From NCBI GenBank assembly GCA_019310965.1, contig JAFDDG010000020.1:1-62474 (forward strand): a DNA stretch of 62,474 nucleotides, given 5' to 3'. A model generated the notes under the pieces. The model had not been told where the DNA came from. It made no database searches and saw nothing but the letters and a program-made list of their open reading frames with translations. The number at the start of each line of letters is the position of its first letter. Within the stretch, counting starts at the first letter, position 1. The translations under genes and the position numbers were made by a program. Of the stretch, positions 55,216 to 62,474 are shown piece by piece. The stretch comes from Deltaproteobacteria bacterium (GTDB taxonomy: Bacteria; Myxococcota_A; UBA9160; SMWR01).

Positions 55216-56394
55216 TCAGAGGTTCGGCCGCACCCAGAGATCGCGCGGCCCCCGCAGCACGCACCCGAAGAATTCCACCGGGCGCTCGGGGATGAGCTCG
55301 AGGTCCGGGAAGCGCTCGAAGATGAGCTTGAGCGCGGTCTCGAGCTCTCGACGCGCCAGGTGGGAGCCGGGACAGAAGTGCTCTCCGTGACCGAAGGCGA
55401 GATGCTCGTTCTTGTTGGCGCGATCCGGATCGAAGCGGCGCGGATCCGGGAAGACGTCGGGGTCGGCGTTGGCGGCCGTGATGCCGAAGAGCATCGGCGT
55501 ACCGGCCTTGAGCGCCACTCCGCCCAGCTCCGTGTCGGCGCTGCACCTCCGCGGCAGCAATGAAGTGGGAGGCATCCAACGCAACCCTTCGAGCACCATG
55601 TCATCGCGCGCCTGATCGCTCTCCTTGGCTCGCTCCCGCATGCCCGGGGTGGAGAGAATGGCATAGAGCAGGCTTCCGAGATTCTTGTAGGCGGTGTCCG
55701 AGCCGGCCGGGAAGAGCAGCATGCAGAAGGCGAAGATCTCTTCATCCTCGAGCCGCTTGCCCTCGAGCTCGGACGTCGCGAGCAGGGAGAGCACGTCCTC
55801 CGCGGGGTTCTCGCGTCGCAGTTTCACGAGCGGCCGCAGGTAGTCTTCGAACTCCCGACGCGCCCGCAGCGCTCCCTCCGGATCCCACGGAAAGTCGATG
55901 ATCTTGAGGGCCCAACCGAGGAACTGGGCCTCGTCGTGGACGGGCAAGCCCAGCAGTCGGGTGATCACCGAGAAGGGAAAGGGGCGGGCAAAGCCCTCCA
56001 CCATTTCGATCTCTGACTTGCCGTCGAGGGCGTCGAGCCGGCGTGTTGCCTCCTCGGTAATCAGGCCCTCGACGTAGCCTCGGACTCTGCTGGGCAGGAA
56101 GGGCTTGGACATGAGCAGGCGATTGACGCGGTGCTCGTCCGCTTCCATCACCTGCAGCGTTCGGCCCATGCTGGGCTCCGCGATCACCTCGTAGCCGGCC
56201 CGGGAGGCGAAGTGTTCCTCGTCCGCGAATGCCTCCCGCAGCTCAGCGTGGCTGTTGATCAGGTAGGAGATCTCGCCGTGGTACTGGACCGGCACGACCG
56301 TGCCGAACTTGCGGGTCTCGTCTAGCAGCTCGTGCAGGTTGGGGGCGTCGGCGAGGGCGAAGTCGATGTCGGGGAGTACGGGGGTGACGCTCAC
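55216..56394 (-). CDS. Cytochrome P450 (second of two)
   Basis: 392 aa. Heme motif FGHGEHFCPGSHLARRE with axial Cys341; ExxR at E269-R272 (EGLRW); canonical I-helix LLFPAGSDTAYKNLG with Asp233-Thr234. PDPRRFDPDRANKNEH completes the signature set. Unlike the first P450, the oxygen-activation residues are standard. First gene of an operon with a LuxR-type regulator and a ferredoxin, so its electron partner is encoded with it. Divergent from the second iclR gene. Confidence 0.94.
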   Translation of the reverse strand: MSVTPVLPDIDFALADAPNLHELLDETRKFGTVVPVQYHGEISYLINSHAELREAFADEEHFASRAGYEVIAEPSMGRTLQVMEADEHRVNRLLMSKPFLPSRVRGYVEGLITEEATRRLDALDGKSEIEMVEGFARPFPFSVITRLLGLPVHDEAQFLGWALKIIDFPWDPEGALRARREFEDYLRPLVKLRRENPAEDVLSLLATSELEGKRLEDEEIFAFCMLLFPAGSDTAYKNLGSLLYAILSTPGMRERAKESDQARDDMVLEGLRWMPPTSLLPRRCSADTELGGVALKAGTPMLFGITAANADPDVFPDPRRFDPDRANKNEHLAFGHGEHFCPGSHLARRELETALKLIFERFPDLELIPERPVEFFGCVLRGPRDLWVRPNL

Positions 56395-56482
56395 GACGGT
56401 CTCCTTTTCTCGTGCCTTGAATTCCAGGAGCTGAGGGCAGCCTACTGGAGGGAGTCGGCTTGATCTATCGGTAATATAATTT

Positions 56483-56495
56483 ATACTAATAGTAT
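56483..56495. promoter_or_regulatory. AT-rich palindrome, candidate operator between P450 operon and second iclR
   Basis: ATACTA (56483-56488), one central A, TAGTAT (56490-56495): a perfect 13-bp palindrome inside the AT-rich stretch 56469-56506, in an otherwise GC-rich region. It lies 64 bp before the second iclR start and about 90 bp before the P450 start. Position and symmetry fit an IclR-type operator controlling both directions. Confidence 0.5.
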
Positions 56496-56558
56496 GTCAT
56501 ATTTAACCGTATCGCAATCGTCACGGGTCGGCAAATACCGCTGCGCCACGGGATCGCG

Positions 56559-57473
56559 ATGAGGCCGGTCTCGAATCCGGCGCGCCGGATCCTCGCCGTC
56601 CTCGACTTCTTGACGGCGAATCCGGGGGATGCCTTCGGGCTGACGGAGCTCTCGCGCCGTCTCGGTCTCAACAAGCCCACCTGCCACGGCATTCTCAGCA
56701 CCCTGGCGCGTGCGGGCTATCTCAGCCAGGACGCCGCGACGAGGGCCTACCGCCTCGGCCCATCCATCCTGGCGGCGGGAAGTGCGGCCTCGGTGCAGCT
56801 GCCCTTGCTGGACCGCGTGCGCGAGGAAATGCGCTCACTGGGGGAGAATCTCGCCGTGGCCAGCGCCGTGATGCTACGCGCACGCGACCACTACGTGATC
56901 GTCGATCGATTCGCCCTGCCCGACCCTCTCGTGGAGATCATCCACGTGGGGCTCCGCCTTCCCCTGATGGCACCCCTCGGTGCCTTCTTCATCGCCTGGT
57001 CGAGTCCGGCCGTATTCGAAGCGTGGTTCGCCTCCGCTGCTGAGGAAATTTCGCACGGCCCGGCTGCGGTGCGCGCACGTTTCGCCCGTTCGATCGCCGT
57101 CGTGCGCTCCCGAGGCTTCGACGTCACGATCAAGACGGCCGCGGAGGCCGACCTCCTCGACGGCCTGCGGAGGCTCCACTCGGGCGGAGAGGCGCCGGAT
57201 CTCCAGGCGCTGGGCAGGCGCTTTGCGACCGCACTCGAGGATCAGACCTATCAGCTCGACGAGATCGATCCGCGCGCCCACTACGCCGTGAGCGCGATTG
57301 CCGCCCCGGTCTTCGGGACCGCGCCCCATCCGGAGTTGGCGCTCACCCTGGGCACGCCCCATCGCGACCTCAGCGGACGCGAGATTCTCGACTTCGGAGC
57401 GAGCCTGGTTGAAAGTGCTCGACGCGTGAGCGAGGCAGGGGGAGGGCGCTTCCCGCCGCTTCCGAGTGCCTGA
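56559..57473 (+). CDS. IclR-family transcriptional regulator (second of two)
   Basis: 304 aa. HTH: ARRILAVLDFLTANP, FGLTELSRRLGLNKPTCHGILSTLARAGYL, with the wing DAATRAYRLGPSILA. Effector domain: EEMRSLGENLAVASAVML, VEIIHVGLRLPLMAPLGAFF, and YAVSAIAAPVFGTAPHPE. It is clearly a paralogue of the regulator at 53222 (shared KPTCHGIL/KSTCHGIL). Divergent from the second P450; convergent with the epoxide-hydrolase gene across the long inverted repeat. Confidence 0.9.
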   Translation: MRPVSNPARRILAVLDFLTANPGDAFGLTELSRRLGLNKPTCHGILSTLARAGYLSQDAATRAYRLGPSILAAGSAASVQLPLLDRVREEMRSLGENLAVASAVMLRARDHYVIVDRFALPDPLVEIIHVGLRLPLMAPLGAFFIAWSSPAVFEAWFASAAEEISHGPAAVRARFARSIAVVRSRGFDVTIKTAAEADLLDGLRRLHSGGEAPDLQALGRRFATALEDQTYQLDEIDPRAHYAVSAIAAPVFGTAPHPELALTLGTPHRDLSGREILDFGASLVESARRVSEAGGGRFPPLPSA

Positions 57474-57492
57474 AGGCCTCCCCCGGCAGCAT

Positions 57493-57585
57493 GCGGGGAC
57501 GGTGTTGCTTTCTTGCTTTTTTCGGCTGAGCGGTGGCGTTGGCGAGCAGGTCCTGAAAAAAGCAAGAAAGCAACACCGTCCCCGC
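57493..57585. repeat. Perfect 31-bp inverted repeat with 31-bp spacer (REP-like hairpin/terminator)
   Basis: Left arm 57493-57523 and right arm 57555-57585 are exact reverse complements over 31 bp, separated by 31 bp. Each arm runs from GC-rich (GCGGGGACGGTG) to a T-run ending TTTTTTC. It fills the gap between the second iclR (ends 57473) and the LEH-like gene, whose stop codon begins at the arm edge. It can act as a terminator in both directions. The length and perfection suggest a mobile palindromic element such as a REP/REPIN unit; no transposase is nearby. Confidence 0.8.
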
Positions 57586-57959
57586 TACCTCGGGTTCATG
57601 CTGTCCAGGCTCTGCTGCAGGTCGAAGTAGTCCCGCCACTGCTGGATCTTGCCATCCACGAACTCGAAGATTCCCATCACCTTGAATTCAGCCCAGTGCC
57701 CCCCCAGGCAGTAGCGATCGGTGCGCTCGGTGAGTACCCGGCCATCCTCCGCCTCGGCAATGTTGTGCACGACCCAGTCGATCTCGCTGGCGACATCGTG
57801 TGCCGGCGCCAGTGCGGCCCAGATCTGCTCGTGTCCCACGGCGGGGTCCATGGGAATGTTGTGGAACACGGCATCCGCGTGAAACCAGGAGAGAATGTCC
57901 GCCTTGTTGTTGGCTTCCATCGTCTTGATGAAATCGAGCACGCGCTGGGCATTCGACAT
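57585..57959 (-). CDS. Limonene-1,2-epoxide hydrolase-like protein
   Basis: 124 aa, NTF2 fold. RVLDFIKTMEANNKADILSW, then FHADAVFHNIPMDPAVGHEQIW, VLTERTDRYCLGGHW, VMGIFEFVDGKIQQWRDYFDL. The catalytic Arg79-Asp81-Asp110 triad matches LEH Arg99-Asp101-Asp132. Of the two water-positioning residues (Tyr53, Asn55 in Rhodococcus LEH), Asn34 is kept but Tyr is Phe32. It should open an epoxide to a diol. The mycobacterial homologue EphG takes bulky lipid epoxides. Third gene of the SDR-ADH-LEH operon (25 bp after the ADH). Confidence 0.87.
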   Translation of the reverse strand: MSNAQRVLDFIKTMEANNKADILSWFHADAVFHNIPMDPAVGHEQIWAALAPAHDVASEIDWVVHNIAEAEDGRVLTERTDRYCLGGHWAEFKVMGIFEFVDGKIQQWRDYFDLQQSLDSMNPR

Positions 57960-57984
57960 TGGAGGGCTCCTCGACTTTCAGCGG

Positions 57985-59079
57985 TCAGTTGTCGTGTTGG
58001 TGAACGAGGCCGACCCGCACCGCATCCTTGCCCGGTACTTTGCGCGCCAGCATGTCCAGGGCCAGGTCGAGCTGATCCAGCGTGTACACCTCGCCCCTGA
58101 GAACGTCCGTTGGTAACTGGCCAGCCATCAGCAGCTCCGCCGCGCGCCGGTGGCTGGCGGGCGTCATGCCGGCACCGCCAAAGACAGATAGATCCTTGAG
58201 CACGATCAGGTCGCTGACCAGGCCCTCGACCTCCGCGAAGTGCTTGAGACCCGCCAGCAGGATGCGTCCACCGGGCCGCGCGAGCTCCACGGCCAGCGGA
58301 ATGGTCGCCGTGCTACCCGGCGCCATGTCCACGACTACATCCGCCATGGCCCCGTGCGTCACGGCGGCGAGCTCTTCTCGCACATCCTTGTCTTCGATAT
58401 CGACTACGGCATCGGCGCCGAGTGCCAGCGCCGCCTCGAAGCGCAATCGATCGCTGCCCATGCCCGTGACGACGATCTTTCCCGCGCCCATCGTGCGCGC
58501 CAGGGCGGTGAGTGTCAGGCCCATGTGACCGGGCCCCTGTATAACGATGGTTTCCCCCGGCACCAGGCCGGTCTTGTCGAACCAGTTGATGGCGCTGGAC
58601 AAGGGTTCGAATAGGGTCAATTCCGCGGCTGGAATGTTTTCTGGCAAGGGCGCCAGATGGGTGCCGGCTTTCAGGGCCATGTACTCGCCGTATCCGCCCC
58701 AGAGGCCGGCGCCTTCATCCAGGCCAAAGCCGTAACCGTAGACTCGCATGTTCTCGCAGTGGGGGCGTTGGGCCTGGCAAGCGGAGCAGCGGCCGCAACG
58801 CAAGACCTGGTCCACCGCTACTCGGGTGCCCACAGCCATGGGCGATTCGCAATCGTCGGCTTTCGCGAATATGCGCCCGACGATTTCATGACCGGGCACC
58901 ACCGGAGAAGTCTCGCCCGGAACGTGGGCCACGCCATCCAGCTGCGCCAGGTCGCTGCCGCACATGCCCACGGCCTCGACCTGCAACAGCATTCCTCCCG
59001 GCGGCGGTGACGGCCTGGTGAATCTCTGCAGATCGAATTTTCCGTTGCCGAAGAAGACGCCGGCCCGCACCTCGCTCAT
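57985..59079 (-). CDS. Zinc-dependent alcohol dehydrogenase (MDR family)
   Basis: 364 aa. Catalytic zinc residues in GMCGSDLAQL and VVPGHEIVGRI; the structural zinc has four Cys in CGRCSACQAQRPHC. The Rossmann motif is VIQGPGHMGLTLTALAR. ATG 59079 follows GAGGAG. It starts 11 bp after the SDR stop and is followed by the LEH-like gene, forming a three-gene operon. Probable role: oxidising a secondary or primary alcohol, such as a diol from epoxide hydrolysis (inference). Confidence 0.92.
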   Translation of the reverse strand: MSEVRAGVFFGNGKFDLQRFTRPSPPPGGMLLQVEAVGMCGSDLAQLDGVAHVPGETSPVVPGHEIVGRIFAKADDCESPMAVGTRVAVDQVLRCGRCSACQAQRPHCENMRVYGYGFGLDEGAGLWGGYGEYMALKAGTHLAPLPENIPAAELTLFEPLSSAINWFDKTGLVPGETIVIQGPGHMGLTLTALARTMGAGKIVVTGMGSDRLRFEAALALGADAVVDIEDKDVREELAAVTHGAMADVVVDMAPGSTATIPLAVELARPGGRILLAGLKHFAEVEGLVSDLIVLKDLSVFGGAGMTPASHRRAAELLMAGQLPTDVLRGEVYTLDQLDLALDMLARKVPGKDAVRVGLVHQHDN

Positions 59080-59090
59080 CAGCGAACTCC

Positions 59091-59843
59091 TCAGAAGGGC
59101 GGGCCGGCGAGCAGACCGCCGTCGGCGAGATACTCGCTGCCCGTGCAATAGGAAGCCTCATCACTGGCCAGAAACAGCACCAGGTTTGCGACCTCCGCGG
59201 TTTCCGCGGCACGTTTGAGAGGCAGGTCGTCCAGGGGGTTCCGGGTGGGCTGTGTCTGCTCCGCCGCATCGAAACCCTCCACCATCATGGCGGTATTCAT
59301 CGCACCCGGGTGTACCGAATTGACCCGTATGCCGAACTCGGCCAGCTCCAGGGCCGCCACCTTGGTCATTCCCCGCACCGCAAACTTGCTGGCGACATAG
59401 GAGGAGGCGCCCCGCAGCCCCTCGAAGCCCTGGGTGGAAGAAATATTGACGATGGCGCCGCCGGTCTCCTTGATCAGGCCAGCCCCCTCACGCATGCCCA
59501 GGAAACAGCCCTGCTGGTTGACATCGATGATGCGTCGATATTCGGCCAGGCTGGTTTCCAGCAGGGGCTTGATCTGAAACACCCCGGCGTTGTTGACCAG
59601 GATGTTCAGCCTCCCATGCGCCTGTGCGATGTCCGCCAACACGGACTGCCAGCTCTCCTCGCGCGCGACATCGTGCGCAACGGCAATGACGTTGGGGCAG
59701 TCGGCGGCCAGGCTCTTCGCAGCATCGTGGTCGATATCCGCCGCATAGACCGTCGCGCCCTCGAGCGAAAAACGTCGCGCAATGGCCTCGCCCAGCCCGC
59801 GCCCCGCGCCCGTTACCAGGGCGATCTTTCCTTCCAAACGCAT
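59091..59843 (-). CDS. Short-chain dehydrogenase/reductase
   Basis: 250 aa classical SDR. TGAGRGLGEAIARRF, NNAGVFQIKPLL, Ser in NISSTQGFEG, Y-x3-K in ASSYVASKFAVRG, then VNSVHPGAMNT. ATG 59843 with a GGGAG SD; the frame stays open far upstream but that part is antisense to the MetE-like gene. First gene of the SDR-ADH-LEH operon, divergent from the MetE-like gene across 291 bp with no clear motif. Confidence 0.91.
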   Translation of the reverse strand: MRLEGKIALVTGAGRGLGEAIARRFSLEGATVYAADIDHDAAKSLAADCPNVIAVAHDVAREESWQSVLADIAQAHGRLNILVNNAGVFQIKPLLETSLAEYRRIIDVNQQGCFLGMREGAGLIKETGGAIVNISSTQGFEGLRGASSYVASKFAVRGMTKVAALELAEFGIRVNSVHPGAMNTAMMVEGFDAAEQTQPTRNPLDDLPLKRAAETAEVANLVLFLASDEASYCTGSEYLADGGLLAGPPF

Positions 59844-60134
59844 GGTCCACTCCCTGCAGCTGGCTGGCGATCCACCCGGGTCATCCTCGAGCAGGCAGGG
59901 TGACGCGTCGAGCCAACGGGCGGCGCACCCTCGCTGCAAGGATGCCCGAAACCGCGGCCGAAGAGAAGGGTACCGACTTGCTCCAGCGGAGGGATCTCCG
60001 TCTCCGCGTCTGCAGTGCCGGACCCTCGCCCGCTCGACATAGCAAGGGCTCGTCCGACCCGCGCCGAAGAACGGCCGGGTGATCTCGGATATGCTACCTG
60101 GCAATGCCATGGCGACGCATCCACGAGGTACTCC

Positions 60135-61289
60135 ATGTTCACAGTCACGCGCGATCTCGTACTGCCCACCACCATCACCGGCTCGCTGCCGCGGCCGCAC
60201 TGGTACACCGCAAGCCTCGAGGGCCGAAGTTTCGGCGAGAGGCGCATGCAGGTCGAGTTCCAGGAGCAGTACATGGATGCGCTCGCGGCCTACTTCAGCG
60301 ACCAGCGACGCGCCGGGCTCGACATCGTCGTCGACGGAGACTGCCGCTTCGATCGAGACATTGGGGGACGCGCGTGGATCTCCTATCCGCTCGAGCGCAT
60401 GGAGGGGCTGGAGGGCCACTCGCGTGAGTCGAAGTTCGAGTCGCTGTCCCAGGCGCCCGTGGGGCACATCATGCGCGAGCTGCTCGGCGGGCAGCAGTGG
60501 CCCGAGGTCACGGGGCCTCTCGCTCCCGGCGAGATGCAGTATGCGACGCTCTGGAAGCTCGCCCAGCAGCTGTCTCCGAGTCCCGTCAAGTTCGGAACGA
60601 TCTCCGCCCAATGCCTCGAGCGCTTCGTGGGCAATCGCCACTACCGTGACGACGACGAGCTGCTCGCCGCGCTCTGCGACACCATGAACGCGGAGCTTCG
60701 GGAGCTGGCGGCCGCGGGCTGCGGCATCGTCCAGATCGAGGACCCGGTCATCCACTTCGCCGCGCTGGACCCCGCAGCCACGCCCCGGGAGATCGAGAAG
60801 TGGGTCGACGCCTTCAACCGCGAGGTCCGCGGCGTCGACGCCGAGATCTGGTACCACGCTTGCTGGGGCAACCCGAGCCAGCAGCGCATCTCACCCGAGC
60901 CGCAGAGCTACGAGCGCGCCCTCGAGTGGATGCTGCAGTGCGACTGCGACGTCATCACCCTGGAGACGGCCAGCACGCAGGGCGCGGACCTCCCCCTGCT
61001 GAAGACCGTCGACACCACCAAGAAGTTCGCGATCGGCGTCATCGACCACCGGAACATGCAGGTGGAGACGCCCGAACAGGTCGCGGGACTCATCCGCAAG
61101 GCGCTGGAGTACGTGCCGCAGGAGCGGCTCATCGTCACCACCGACTGTGGCTTCGGTCGCGAAGGTGTGCCGCGGCGCAACGCGCTCTACAAGATGATCT
61201 CCCTGGTACAGGGCACCAACCTGGTGCGCCGCGACCTCGGGCTGCCCGAGGTGGAGGTGCCCGCGGCGAATCCGCAGCTCGCGCTCTAG
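60135..61289 (+). CDS. MetE C-terminal-domain-like zinc thiol transferase (EaCoMT size class)
   Basis: 384 aa, TIM barrel of the cobalamin-independent methionine synthase family without the MetE N-terminal half. TTITGSLPRPHWYTASLEG, GLDIVVDGDCRF, GCGIVQIEDPVIHFA. Zinc ligands: H241-x-C243 (IWYHACWGNPS), Cys338 (VTTDCGFGRE), and a candidate Glu277 (DVITLE). Stand-alone members include epoxyalkane:coenzyme M transferase (about 377 aa) and many of unknown function. Beside an epoxide hydrolase, SDR, ADH and P450s, attack of a thiol on an epoxide is an attractive but unproven role. Confidence 0.8.
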   Translation: MFTVTRDLVLPTTITGSLPRPHWYTASLEGRSFGERRMQVEFQEQYMDALAAYFSDQRRAGLDIVVDGDCRFDRDIGGRAWISYPLERMEGLEGHSRESKFESLSQAPVGHIMRELLGGQQWPEVTGPLAPGEMQYATLWKLAQQLSPSPVKFGTISAQCLERFVGNRHYRDDDELLAALCDTMNAELRELAAAGCGIVQIEDPVIHFAALDPAATPREIEKWVDAFNREVRGVDAEIWYHACWGNPSQQRISPEPQSYERALEWMLQCDCDVITLETASTQGADLPLLKTVDTTKKFAIGVIDHRNMQVETPEQVAGLIRKALEYVPQERLIVTTDCGFGREGVPRRNALYKMISLVQGTNLVRRDLGLPEVEVPAANPQLAL

Positions 61290-61468
61290 CTCCAAGTTTC
61301 CAGCATCGCGTCATCACTCCGGACAGCCGCGGCAGTGGGCCCATCCGAGTCGTCAAAGATGACGGCGTGCGTACGCCAACGCGACTGGCCAGCGAATCTG
61401 CGGCTCTGCTCGATGTCCTGACAGGGCCGAGGCCTGCGCCGTGTTCACGACGCCCGTGATCGGAGTCG

Positions 61469-62474
61469 TCAGAACTGGACGCGCCGTCGGCGACGACGCG
61501 CCAGGCTCACCAGGCCGAGGCCGACGAGCCAGGCGGAGCCGGGCTCCGGGACGAAGACGAGCGCCACCCGGTCGGTGAAGTCGCCTAGCGCACCGAGGTC
61601 GACTCCGTAGAAGACGTCGAAGCTCCCGAGGCGCCCGCCGCTGGCCACGTTGTCGAAGGCTCCCGCGACTGCCCGATCTCCCTGAAGGACGGTGAACCCG
61701 TCACCGGGCGCGAGCGTCGCTGCGAAGGTCGGGTCGACGTGCACGTCCAGGATGCCGTCGAGCAGCACGTCGCCCACCACGCTGACGAAGTCGAATCCGA
61801 CGCCGGCGGTATTTCCCTCGAGCAGGATGTCGAACTCCGCGCTGTCGTCGAAGGTGAGTGCCCCGACGATGTCGATCTGACCGACCGCGCCGCTCAGGCC
61901 GGGCGAGAGCAGCGCGTTCAGATCGACGGCTGCGGTGATCGACCCGCTGCCCTCGACAACGCCTCCCTGGATGTCGAGGACGGCGAGGCCGGTGATGTCG
62001 CCGCCGTCGAGGCGGGTCGAGGAGCCTCCCCCGCTCTGGGTGTAGGTGCCGTCGAGGTCGAGGATGCCCTGCTGCACGTCGACCAGGCCCTGATTCGCGA
62101 AGTCGACCGTGACCCGGGTGGTGTCGTCCGTCCCCTGCTTGCGGAAGACACCCTGGTTGTCGAAGCTGGCGCCGGCCACGCTGAAGGTGAGCCGGTCGTT
62201 GAGGCCGGCCGCGGCGACGAAGGTGCCCTCGTTCTGGAAGGTCGTGCCCACGCCCTGGAGGTAGAGGTCGCCGTCGTCCCAGGTGGTCGTCCCCTGGGTC
62301 ACCAGCGTGTGGCCGCCCGCCAGCAGCTTGTTGGCGGTTCCGGTGAACCCGAGGGCCCCGGTCAGCGTGGTGGTGCCCGTCCCGCTGAGGGTTCCGCCCG
62401 TCCAGGTGCCGCCGCTGGCCGTGTTTGCGCCGGTCACCGAGGTCACGCCGCCGTCGATCAGCAGGGTGCCGAAC
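61469..62474 (-). CDS. PEP-CTERM-sorted beta-rich extracellular protein, C-terminal part
   Basis: 335 codons seen; the frame stays open to the window end, so the N-terminus is missing. Gly/Thr/Asp-rich repeats (e.g. TASGGTWTGGTLSGTGTTTL, GGHTLVTQGTTTWDDGDLYL) look like parallel beta-helix or autotransporter-like strands. The C-terminus carries VPEPGSAWLVGLGLVSLARR followed by more Arg: the VPEP motif, a hydrophobic helix and a basic tail of an exosortase substrate. Probably secreted or surface-attached, often tied to exopolysaccharide. 179 bp of empty DNA separate it from the MetE-like gene. Confidence 0.85.
   Translation of the reverse strand, partial: FGTLLIDGGVTSVTGANTASGGTWTGGTLSGTGTTTLTGALGFTGTANKLLAGGHTLVTQGTTTWDDGDLYLQGVGTTFQNEGTFVAAAGLNDRLTFSVAGASFDNQGVFRKQGTDDTTRVTVDFANQGLVDVQQGILDLDGTYTQSGGGSSTRLDGGDITGLAVLDIQGGVVEGSGSITAAVDLNALLSPGLSGAVGQIDIVGALTFDDSAEFDILLEGNTAGVGFDFVSVVGDVLLDGILDVHVDPTFAATLAPGDGFTVLQGDRAVAGAFDNVASGGRLGSFDVFYGVDLGALGDFTDRVALVFVPEPGSAWLVGLGLVSLARRRRRRVQF

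Overview
The window is GC-rich DNA (mostly codons ending in G/C) from a free-living, respiring Gram-negative bacterium. Support for Gram-negative: two lipoproteins, a Tat-exported molybdoenzyme and a C-terminal PEP-CTERM sorting signal. Four luciferase-like (LLM, F420-type) oxidoreductases, cytochromes P450 with a P450-type ferredoxin, a SelB elongation factor and a short-form NuoG fit the former Deltaproteobacteria and relatives (Myxococcota, Binatota-like lineages). The exact phylum cannot be fixed from the sequence alone.

1-38 kb is mainly housekeeping. It holds a partial flippase-like membrane protein, a SHOCT lipoprotein, feoA-feoB (ferrous iron uptake), gpsA, then a tight complex I operon nuoA-E-F-G-H-J-K-L-M-N that lacks nuoB, nuoC, nuoD and nuoI. 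Convergent to it are selB and serS. Next come dusB, crcB/fluC, a sulfatase-like lipoprotein, hslO, an FAD dehydrogenase, class I fumarase, a YfcG-type GST, cysE, a membrane histidine kinase divergent from amtB-PII, a ColD/E1-type DegT enzyme with His in place of the PLP lysine, an LLM enzyme, an SDR-sulfotransferase pair, and an MFS exporter preceded by a coupled 26-codon ORF.

38-50 kb is a catabolic block. A four-gene type II DMSO-reductase-family module (TorD-like chaperone, heme b gamma, Fe-S beta, Tat-exported Mo alpha) has the relatives ethylbenzene dehydrogenase, steroid C25 dehydrogenase and dimethylsulfide dehydrogenase. It is followed by acyl-CoA dehydrogenase, nitroreductase, SCP2-type thiolase and acyl-CoA ligase genes, which look like a side-chain or ring beta-oxidation operon.

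50-61 kb is an oxygenase block with two divergent IclR/P450 control points, each with an AT-rich symmetric candidate operator. Operon 1 is SDR-P450 followed by a decayed SnoaL/NTF2-like pseudogene. Operon 2 is P450, a Cys-rich LuxR-type regulator and a ferredoxin. A third operon is SDR, Zn-alcohol dehydrogenase and a limonene-epoxide-hydrolase-like protein; divergent from it is a MetE-like zinc transferase of the size class of epoxyalkane:CoM transferase. Together these suggest oxidation of a hydrophobic, possibly terpenoid or steroid-like, substrate through hydroxyl or epoxide intermediates. The substrate is inference. A perfect 31-bp inverted repeat separates the convergent genes at 57.5 kb. 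The window ends inside a PEP-CTERM beta-rich surface protein.

No rRNA, tRNA, CRISPR array or complete insertion sequence was recognised. With the starts chosen here no gap exceeds 300 bp. The largest are 34364-34660 (nothing recognised), 59844-60134 (a divergent promoter region with no clear motif) and 30056-30329 (one hairpin).
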